A DNA stretch of 64,000 bases, taken from positions 186,001-250,000 of the forward strand of contig UPYT01000001.1 in assembly GCA_900538475.1 (NCBI GenBank), in the 5' to 3' direction. Position numbers and translations under genes: made by a program. The stretch's first letter is position 1; each line of letters opens with the position of its first letter. This stretch comes from an uncultured Clostridium sp. (lineage in GTDB: Bacteria; Bacillota; Clostridia; Lachnospirales; Lachnospiraceae). Positions 58,355 to 64,000 of this stretch are shown in pieces. The notes below the pieces were generated by a model, which saw only the letters and a list, made by a program, of their open reading frames with translations, was not told where the DNA came from and ran no database searches.

Positions 58355-60223
58355 ATGAAAGGGATGGTGGGGAAGAAAAATTCCAGCTGGACGGTTTTTA
58401 TTATTGTTTCGGTATTATTAATTTCTACTGTAACAATGTATTTCCGCTTCCTTTATTATTCGGAAAATATCCGGGCAACTGTGGTAAAGCAGGAAATTAA
58501 TCAGATCGAATTGACCTCCAATTATATAACAAAAATTTTTCACACGGAAATGGAGGACTGTGTCGATGTGCTTCGGGAAAATGCGAGAGCGTACTATCTG
58601 TCAGATGCGGAAAACACGCTGGAGGATACGGTGGAATTTCTGCAGAACATAAAGCAGCATACGGATTTTACTGTGGTGGGAGTGATTCGTCCAGATGGAT
58701 GGAGTATGAATGACAGCGGAATCCAGAGGCGATTAAGAGATCGGGCAGTTCTGCAGGCAATTCTGAAGAACGAGATTTACGTATCGGATCTGCTCATAAG
58801 CGGGGAAAAGAAGCTGGGGAAAATTCTGATTGCAGTGCCGATTCATGAGAATGGCAGAGCAGTGGGAGCTATCTGGGGCAGATATCCCATTGATGTAATA
58901 GCGAAAAAGGTGGAAGAAACTGGAGATCGGGAACGGAATTTTTATATTATCGATGACAAAGGGGCATATATCAGCCGTTCATCCGATCTTTCCGCCTGGA
59001 ATGGCTCGACGTCAATCTGGGATGAGCTTGGCAAGTGCAGCTTCCCTCAGGGAGATACCGTGGAATCAATCCGCAGCCGCGTGGAAAATCATGAGTCGGG
59101 GATTGTCTGTTTTCGGGTTAAGGATGGCAGCAGCCGCTATGCAACCTTCCGGCCCCTGGGAATCAATAACTGGTATATCTTTTCTGTTCTGGCGGGCAGT
59201 TCTCCAGACAGATACATTGGAAAGATTCGGGAATTTACCATACATATGCTTTCTTCTCTGACCTGCTTTCTGGGATTGTGGTTTTTCTTGATTTTGCTTC
59301 TCGTTTATCGAAATAAGAAAACAACAGAGCGGCAGAATAGCCAGCTGGAGGTAAAGACTGAGCTGTTTCGAATGGTAATGGGAAAAACGAAGAATATTCC
59401 TTTTGAGATCAATACCAGCAAAAAATGGCTGAAGCTGTATCATGGAGAGGATGGGCAGCCAGATTATGAGATGATGGATGATTTTTCGCCGGAATTTATG
59501 CTGAAAAACGGAAAAATTCGCAGCAGCGATCTGGCGGTATATCAGCGAATTTACGATACAGCCATTGAAGGAAGAGATTCTGAGCCTGTTATTCTTGAAA
59601 TGGATATGGGAAAGGGAATGACCTGGATGAGGATTCATCTGGTTACAGTCAATTCTGACAGCGTCATTGGTTATCTGGAGGATTATGCAGAGCAGATGAG
59701 AAAGAGTCAGGAGCTGGAGGCTGTCAGCCAGAAAACAAAATACGATGTTTTGACCGGACTTTACAATCGGGAAACCTTTATTACATCGGTAGAGGAAGTA
59801 CTGAAAAAGCCCCAGGCTATGATGTCAGCCCTGTTTTTGCTGGATCTGGATCATTTTAAAGACGTAAATGATATTCTCGGACATATGACAGGAGATCGGG
59901 TTCTTCAGGAAATGGCGCAGAATTTAAAGTCAGCAATCCGCAGCAGAGATCTGTCCGGCAGAGTAGGCGGAGATGAGTTTATGGTGTTCATTCAGGATGC
60001 GGCAGACACCAATGCGATTAAGAAGTGCGCGGAGAAGATGAATCGGATTTTGCAAAGACCTTATGAGAAGGACAGCAAAAGGGTTAAGGTAAGCGCATCC
60101 ATTGGTATTGCTGTGGCAGAGGAGGGGGTAACCTTCCGAGAGCTGTATGAGCGGGCGGATAAGGCCCTTTACGATGTAAAAAAGAACGGACGCAACGGGT
60201 ATTCTATATACGCAGGTTTTTAA
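58355..60223 (+). CDS. Membrane-bound Cache-domain diguanylate cyclase (GGDEF)
   Basis: A 622-residue protein. The first membrane segment is at about residues 12-35, a double-Cache-type extracellular sensor extends to about 285 (HTDFTVVGVIRPDG, GAYISRSSDLSAW, WYIFSVL), the second segment follows at about 290-315, then a PAS-like middle and a GGDEF domain from about 460. The active site reads GRVGGDEFMVF, intact, and the metal-binding LDLDHFKDVND precedes it. It should make c-di-GMP in response to an outside ligand. No EAL domain. ATG 58355 follows GGGGGG with correct spacing; ATG 58337 is the alternative. Confidence 0.92.
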   Translation: MKGMVGKKNSSWTVFIIVSVLLISTVTMYFRFLYYSENIRATVVKQEINQIELTSNYITKIFHTEMEDCVDVLRENARAYYLSDAENTLEDTVEFLQNIKQHTDFTVVGVIRPDGWSMNDSGIQRRLRDRAVLQAILKNEIYVSDLLISGEKKLGKILIAVPIHENGRAVGAIWGRYPIDVIAKKVEETGDRERNFYIIDDKGAYISRSSDLSAWNGSTSIWDELGKCSFPQGDTVESIRSRVENHESGIVCFRVKDGSSRYATFRPLGINNWYIFSVLAGSSPDRYIGKIREFTIHMLSSLTCFLGLWFFLILLLVYRNKKTTERQNSQLEVKTELFRMVMGKTKNIPFEINTSKKWLKLYHGEDGQPDYEMMDDFSPEFMLKNGKIRSSDLAVYQRIYDTAIEGRDSEPVILEMDMGKGMTWMRIHLVTVNSDSVIGYLEDYAEQMRKSQELEAVSQKTKYDVLTGLYNRETFITSVEEVLKKPQAMMSALFLLDLDHFKDVNDILGHMTGDRVLQEMAQNLKSAIRSRDLSGRVGGDEFMVFIQDAADTNAIKKCAEKMNRILQRPYEKDSKRVKVSASIGIAVAEEGVTFRELYERADKALYDVKKNGRNGYSIYAGF

Positions 60224-60293
60224 AATACTCTGTGAAAGACACAAAAAGAAATACACAGACAGAAGCAGGATAGAAATAAAAAACACAGAAAAG

Positions 60294-60339
60294 AAAAATG
60301 CAGGAAACCGGTTTTCACGCCGGAAATCCTGCATTTTTT
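60294..60339. terminator. Bidirectional terminator between GGDEF gene and convergent regulator
   Basis: Stem AAAAATGCAGGA (60294-60305) / TCCTGCATTTTT (60327-60338) with inner CCGG/CCGG pairing, T-run on the plus strand and T-rich sequence on the minus strand. Confidence 0.92.
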
Positions 60340-60349
60340 ATATGTTACA

Positions 60350-60970
60350 TTATTTGTGGAGACTGTCATAGTCTCTGGGAGACATGCCTGTTACTTTTTT
60401 AAAGACCTTACTGAAGTAATACGCATTGTCAAACCCTAGCTGTCCTGCGATTTCATAAATCAGATACTGTCCGGAATCAATCAGCTCCTTTGCATGCTCA
60501 ATTTTAACCTGAGCGATATAATCGGAGATAGTCAGATTCATATACCGGCTGAAGGTGGTGCTCAGGTGGCCGGAACTGATCCGAAGATGATCGGCAATGT
60601 CAGACAGGGTCAGCTTTTCGGTATAATGCTCGTTGATATACCGTTTTGCCAGATAGACCAGCTTGTCGGAGCGGTTTTCTTTTCGCTCAGTCAGAAGACC
60701 GCACATTTTCTCACAGAAGCTGTCCAACCATAAGAGAATGTCCTCCAGACTGCCCAGCTGTGCCAGCTGCTCCGTAATGTCGCTGATATAAGGGAAATCC
60801 TCTGTATCAGCACTTTCTTCCTGAAACAGATCGTGGAAGAAGCTGTAGATATTAATGCAGGCGCTGACTGCCTGCGTTTTTCCTGGCTTATACTGACGGA
60901 ACAAAGAAGAAAGCTCGTCAAAAATCTGGTGCAGCTCACTGCTTTCGTTGTGGAGCACAGCATCGTACAT
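60350..60970 (-). CDS. Response regulator, C-terminal AraC-type half (gene split by a frameshift)
   Basis: A 206-residue frame holding the end of a long YesN-type regulator: helical linker, then two helix-turn-helix motifs LTLSDIADHLRISSGHLSTT and LIYEIAGQLGFDNAYYFSKV, and the signature KVTGMSPRDYD. The frame stays open upstream to about 61149 without start codon or ribosome site; that extension reads RKEQLSELPEAFLEAKKAL and SNRSISFYRP, the usual pre-HTH region. So the natural protein continued from the receiver half at 61144-61950. Adding one base to the TTT at 61150-61152 (minus strand) would restore it. Confidence 0.85.
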   Translation of the reverse strand: MYDAVLHNESSELHQIFDELSSLFRQYKPGKTQAVSACINIYSFFHDLFQEESADTEDFPYISDITEQLAQLGSLEDILLWLDSFCEKMCGLLTERKENRSDKLVYLAKRYINEHYTEKLTLSDIADHLRISSGHLSTTFSRYMNLTISDYIAQVKIEHAKELIDSGQYLIYEIAGQLGFDNAYYFSKVFKKVTGMSPRDYDSLHK

Positions 60971-61143
60971 GGCCTTCTTCAGGAAGTTAATATTGAATTC
61001 CCGGTTGCTGGAACGGTGGCGTTCTTCAGTCTGCGGCCGATAGAAGGAGATGGAACGATTAGACTCATAATAACAGTCGTCAAGGGCCTTTTTCGCTTCC
61101 AGAAAAGCCTCTGGCAGTTCAGAGAGCTGTTCCTTTCTTTTAC

Positions 61144-61950
61144 TTATACAAACTGTGCTGTCAGGGCAAAATAGGTGCTGAGAGCCACTTTGATTTTATT
61201 GCAAAAATCAGAAAGAGCCTTTTCGTTGTCATTTTCCAACTTGGGACATACGGCAAGGGCAAGGGTGTCCTTTTCCTGAGGCAGTGTGGTGCAGCGGGCA
61301 AAATAACGGGATGAAATTCCGGAAATAATGTCCAGCAGCTGACTGCGGATGAATTGAAAATCATAAGCGTCAGTCTGTCCGAATTGGATCTGTTCCGGCA
61401 TCATCTGGAACAGAATCATATAGACAAAGGGGTAATTTTTTTCAAGTTCGCTGTTGACCGGAAACTCGTCTTTTTGAGGATTCAAAAGCTGTGTAAAGTA
61501 GGATCGCTCCACTTGGGCCTGGCTGTCTTTTAACAGGAAAGAGTACAGCTCCTTCTTGTGATGGCTTTTCATGAGATTGCAGCAGTCCTTTGCCCGCTCC
61601 AGAGCGTCAATCAGAGCCTGGGGCTGGAGATCCAGCTTGACCAGGTAATCTGTGGCGCCAAGGCGGACTGCCTGCTGAGCCAGCTGGAAATCCTCCAGGT
61701 TGGTCAGAAGAAGGAATGCAAATTCGCAGCCCTGCTTCTGACAGGCTTCGATCAGCTCCAGGCCATTCATAACAGGCATTCGGATGTCTGTTATTACAAT
61801 ATCTGGATTTAGCTCCAGAATCAGCTCCATGGCGCTGTTGCCGTTGGTGGCCTTTCCCACAATCGTACACTCATACTCCTCCCATGGGATCAAAGAAGCA
61901 ATTCCTGCTAAAACTAAAGGTTCATCATCAATCAATACAATTCTATACAT
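61144..61950 (-). CDS. Response regulator, receiver half (gene split by a frameshift)
   Basis: Start ATG is the complement of 61948-61950, with AGGAG six bases before. The receiver domain has D9/D10 (VLIDDE), phospho-acceptor D53 (IVITDIRMP) and K104 (DYLVKLD). A linker domain follows, and the frame stops at FALTAQFV where YesN-type proteins normally continue. The remainder, with the DNA-binding domain, is in the next frame at 60350-60970. Together they would give about 530 residues, the standard long YesN length. It is 33 bases after the histidine kinase gene and pairs with it. Confidence 0.87.
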   Translation of the reverse strand: MYRIVLIDDEPLVLAGIASLIPWEEYECTIVGKATNGNSAMELILELNPDIVITDIRMPVMNGLELIEACQKQGCEFAFLLLTNLEDFQLAQQAVRLGATDYLVKLDLQPQALIDALERAKDCCNLMKSHHKKELYSFLLKDSQAQVERSYFTQLLNPQKDEFPVNSELEKNYPFVYMILFQMMPEQIQFGQTDAYDFQFIRSQLLDIISGISSRYFARCTTLPQEKDTLALAVCPKLENDNEKALSDFCNKIKVALSTYFALTAQFV

Positions 61951-61982
61951 AAGCAACTCCTGTTAATTAGATGATCATTTTA

Positions 61983-63776
61983 TTATATTTCCTGCATTTC
62001 ATCGCTGAATTCCAGCGGTAAAGAAACGGTAACACAGGTGTAGCTTCCGATTTCGCTTTCCATTTTCAGACCATATTCCTCTCCGTAAACCAGTTTGATC
62101 CGCCGGTCAACATTGGGAAGTCCGATGCCGCTCATATAATTTTTCGTGACTCTTCCTGTGTCTGTCAGAAGACGGCGGATATTTTCTTCAGAAATACCAA
62201 TTCCGTTGTCGCGGATGCTGATGTAAAGCACCTGGTCTTCTGCATAAATATGAATTTGAATCAGCCCTGGCTTTCCGCTGGGTTCGATTCCGGAGAAGAT
62301 ACTGTTTTCTACAATGGGCTGCAGGGTCAGCTTGACAATGTGGGCGTTGTAAAGCGCCGGATCATCTACGGTAATCTCCACATCAAATAATTCAATATAA
62401 CGGATCTTTTCAATTGTAATATAGTTTTCCAAAAAATCAAGCTCCTGACGGATTGTTACTTTTTCATTAAAGCCCTTTGCCATATTTTTCAGCAGGGAGG
62501 AGAGGGCAGAAACAACCTTTACAATTCCTGTGCTGTGCTGCATGGTGGCAATCCATTTGATGGAGTCCAGAGTGTTGTACAGGAAGTGAGGATTGATCTG
62601 GGCCTGAAGGATCTTGATTTCCATATTCATTTTTTCTTTTTCATCCTGGATTCGGCTGTCCATGAGTTCGGAAATCCGGGATGACATTTCATTGATCTGT
62701 TTTCCGATGAGACCAAATTCATCTTTTGTTTCAATATCTGGGTTTTTGGTGAACTCTCCAGTTGAAATAACCCTAATGTGCCTGGTCAGCCGATCGATAG
62801 GACGAATCAGGTTTCTGGAGAACAGCAGGGAAAGGGCAAGGCCGATTACCATGGCGGACATAAAAATCAGGAAAATCGTAGTATAAAGAACCTGCTTGTC
62901 CAGAGGCATTTCCTTAATCGGAAGAATCTCACAGAAAATCAGCCCGCTGACAGGCTGCCGTTCCCAGGCAATGACACAGTCATTTCCATTGACATGCTCG
63001 ATAATATGTCCGGAAATTTCCGGATGCTCTGCTAAAATCAGTCTGGCAGAGTCAAGCTGGGGTTTTTCCATATTTATAGAGCTGATGGTGGTATAGTCCG
63101 CTGTCAGAATCGTAATGTTTTTATCCTGTGGCATGAAGGACAGGGACTGCTCAAACAGCATGGGAGAAATGGCCAGATAAACCCAGGCATCTCTGGGGGC
63201 CTCGGCGGAAACATGCTCCCAGGGGCGCAGCAGGGGGAGCACCTTAGGATCCCGTCTTGTGTAGGGGAAGAAAATATTGTCCTGAAGCGTCAGCTCGTAG
63301 GCCTGCAGCTCTCTTGTAAGGAGGGTATCAAACCAGGGCGTCTTCATCAGCGATTCCGGCGCTTGGAGACTTCCATAGGAGGTTCCGGCCTGGAGACACA
63401 CAGAATCCTTTTCGTATACAATGATCTGATTAATATACTGATTGTAGCCGGAAACTGCGCAGAGATCCTTTAAAACATTTGCCGAATACAGCTGTATCTC
63501 ATCGGAATGTGCGTAAGTGCTGCGGGTCGAATTGAGAAACAGCGTTTTTCTGCTGGCACAGTTCTGGACAATATTGATCATCTCTGTGTATGCAATATCC
63601 AGTCGGGCAGAAAGCGAGTGAAGTCTGTTGACAGAGTTTTCTGTTTCGTTGGCAATGACATCATTTTTATAAGAAAAAAAGGTATAAAAACTGATGGCAG
63701 AGGCAATACAGATAATGGTCAGAAAATTAAAAAAAATCAATTTTTTTTGAAAAGTTCGAGGTATTTTTTTGTTCAT
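61983..63776 (-). CDS. Sensor histidine kinase, YesM-like (His_kinase family)
   Basis: A 597-residue membrane kinase. The first membrane segment is at about residues 12-33, an extracellular domain of about 250 residues follows, the second segment is at about 290-312 (TTIFLIFMSAMVIGLALSLLF), then HAMP (IRPIDRLTRHIRVISTGEF), the His_kinase domain with QAQINPHFLYNTLDSIKW, and HATPase with QPIVENSIFSG and RDNGIGIS. Start is the complement of 63774-63776, with GAAAGG six bases before. Such pairs control nearby sugar importers; the target probably lies beyond the right edge. The promoter is at 63807. Confidence 0.93.
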   Translation of the reverse strand: MNKKIPRTFQKKLIFFNFLTIICIASAISFYTFFSYKNDVIANETENSVNRLHSLSARLDIAYTEMINIVQNCASRKTLFLNSTRSTYAHSDEIQLYSANVLKDLCAVSGYNQYINQIIVYEKDSVCLQAGTSYGSLQAPESLMKTPWFDTLLTRELQAYELTLQDNIFFPYTRRDPKVLPLLRPWEHVSAEAPRDAWVYLAISPMLFEQSLSFMPQDKNITILTADYTTISSINMEKPQLDSARLILAEHPEISGHIIEHVNGNDCVIAWERQPVSGLIFCEILPIKEMPLDKQVLYTTIFLIFMSAMVIGLALSLLFSRNLIRPIDRLTRHIRVISTGEFTKNPDIETKDEFGLIGKQINEMSSRISELMDSRIQDEKEKMNMEIKILQAQINPHFLYNTLDSIKWIATMQHSTGIVKVVSALSSLLKNMAKGFNEKVTIRQELDFLENYITIEKIRYIELFDVEITVDDPALYNAHIVKLTLQPIVENSIFSGIEPSGKPGLIQIHIYAEDQVLYISIRDNGIGISEENIRRLLTDTGRVTKNYMSGIGLPNVDRRIKLVYGEEYGLKMESEIGSYTCVTVSLPLEFSDEMQEI

Positions 63777-63806
63777 AATCATCCTTTCTTTTACAATTCC
63801 TATGTT

Positions 63807-63835
63807 ATTATACACAAAAAAAACCATCCTTTCAA
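63807..63835 (-). promoter_or_regulatory. Promoter for the YesM/YesN-type pair
   Basis: Minus strand: TTGAAA (complement of 63830-63835), 17-base spacer, TATAAT (complement of 63807-63812). The remaining 63836-64000 is A/T-rich with no gene start that can be supported. Confidence 0.75.
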
Positions 63836-64000
63836 TGCAAAATGTACATAAAATATAAAAATAGTAATAGAATAGGAAAATTGTATATGTTTTTCAAAAA
63901 GAAAGAAAAAACATGTCTAAAAAAAAGAAATCAAAATCCGAAAATTGTTGATTCAGAAAACGATATGTTCCTGTTACACTTATCTTAACAACGGCGGAGC

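Noticed and set aside
1..64000. CRISPR array, rRNA genes, prophage or plasmid origin
   Set aside because: No regularly spaced repeats, rRNA sequence, phage structural genes or replication-origin features were seen.

Overview
The window looks like a chromosome segment of a low-to-mid GC, spore-forming, host-associated Clostridia, most likely Lachnospiraceae. The reasons are AAGGAGG-type ribosome sites with TTGACA/TATAAT promoters, the gene order Nudix - SpoIIM-like - xerD, acetate-forming pta-ackA, YesM/YesN-type sensor kinase and AraC-type regulator pairs, many lipoprotein solute-binding proteins and Cys-type sulfatases. Species cannot be named from the sequence alone.

Layout. 1-11250 is housekeeping: the 3' end of a DEAD-box RNA helicase, nagA, proC, a Nudix hydrolase, a SpoIIM-like membrane protein, xerD, a membrane-anchored amidase, topB, a hexapeptide-repeat protein, then upp and an RsiV-like lipoprotein on the minus strand, and a tRNA-Leu(CAA). 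11250-13060 holds a decayed gene end, an orphan AAA/DUF4143 ATPase and a repeat fragment. 13060-21960 is a probable three-component sensor (membrane-anchored binding protein, histidine kinase, response regulator) next to an ABC importer (binding protein, fused two-domain permease, ATPase with an unusual insertion). The response regulator is split by a frameshift.

21960-43080 is the most interesting region. It is a catabolic island for a sulfated, uronic-acid-containing glycan, probably glycosaminoglycan-derived. A nine-gene operon carries an LplAB/YtcP-type importer, a sulfatase, a GH88 unsaturated glucuronyl hydrolase, a PHP-like (DUF3604-type) protein, a DUF2264 protein, an unassigned lyase-like protein and a membrane-bound AraC regulator. 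A convergent second sulfatase follows, then a LacI regulator, a tripartite tricarboxylate transporter (tctCBA type) and a second PHP-like protein. No recognised polysaccharide lyase is present, so the two uncharacterised large proteins are candidates for that step. The island ends in a graveyard of mobile-element remnants (group II intron reverse transcriptase, IS1182-type transposase) at about 43082-43830.

43860-58200 is housekeeping again: an anti-sigma-like zinc protein, polA, sfsA, DUF523, sseB-like, coaE, a YycJ-type metallo-hydrolase, ACT and UPF0210 proteins, a methyltransferase, tmcAL, pta-ackA, DUF177 and rpmF. 58200-64000 has a Cache/GGDEF diguanylate cyclase and, on the minus strand, a second YesM/YesN-type two-component pair whose regulator is also frameshifted. 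A dispersed structured repeat with RNA-like covariation occurs as two near-complete copies (1131, 57190) and two fragments (12992, 58204).
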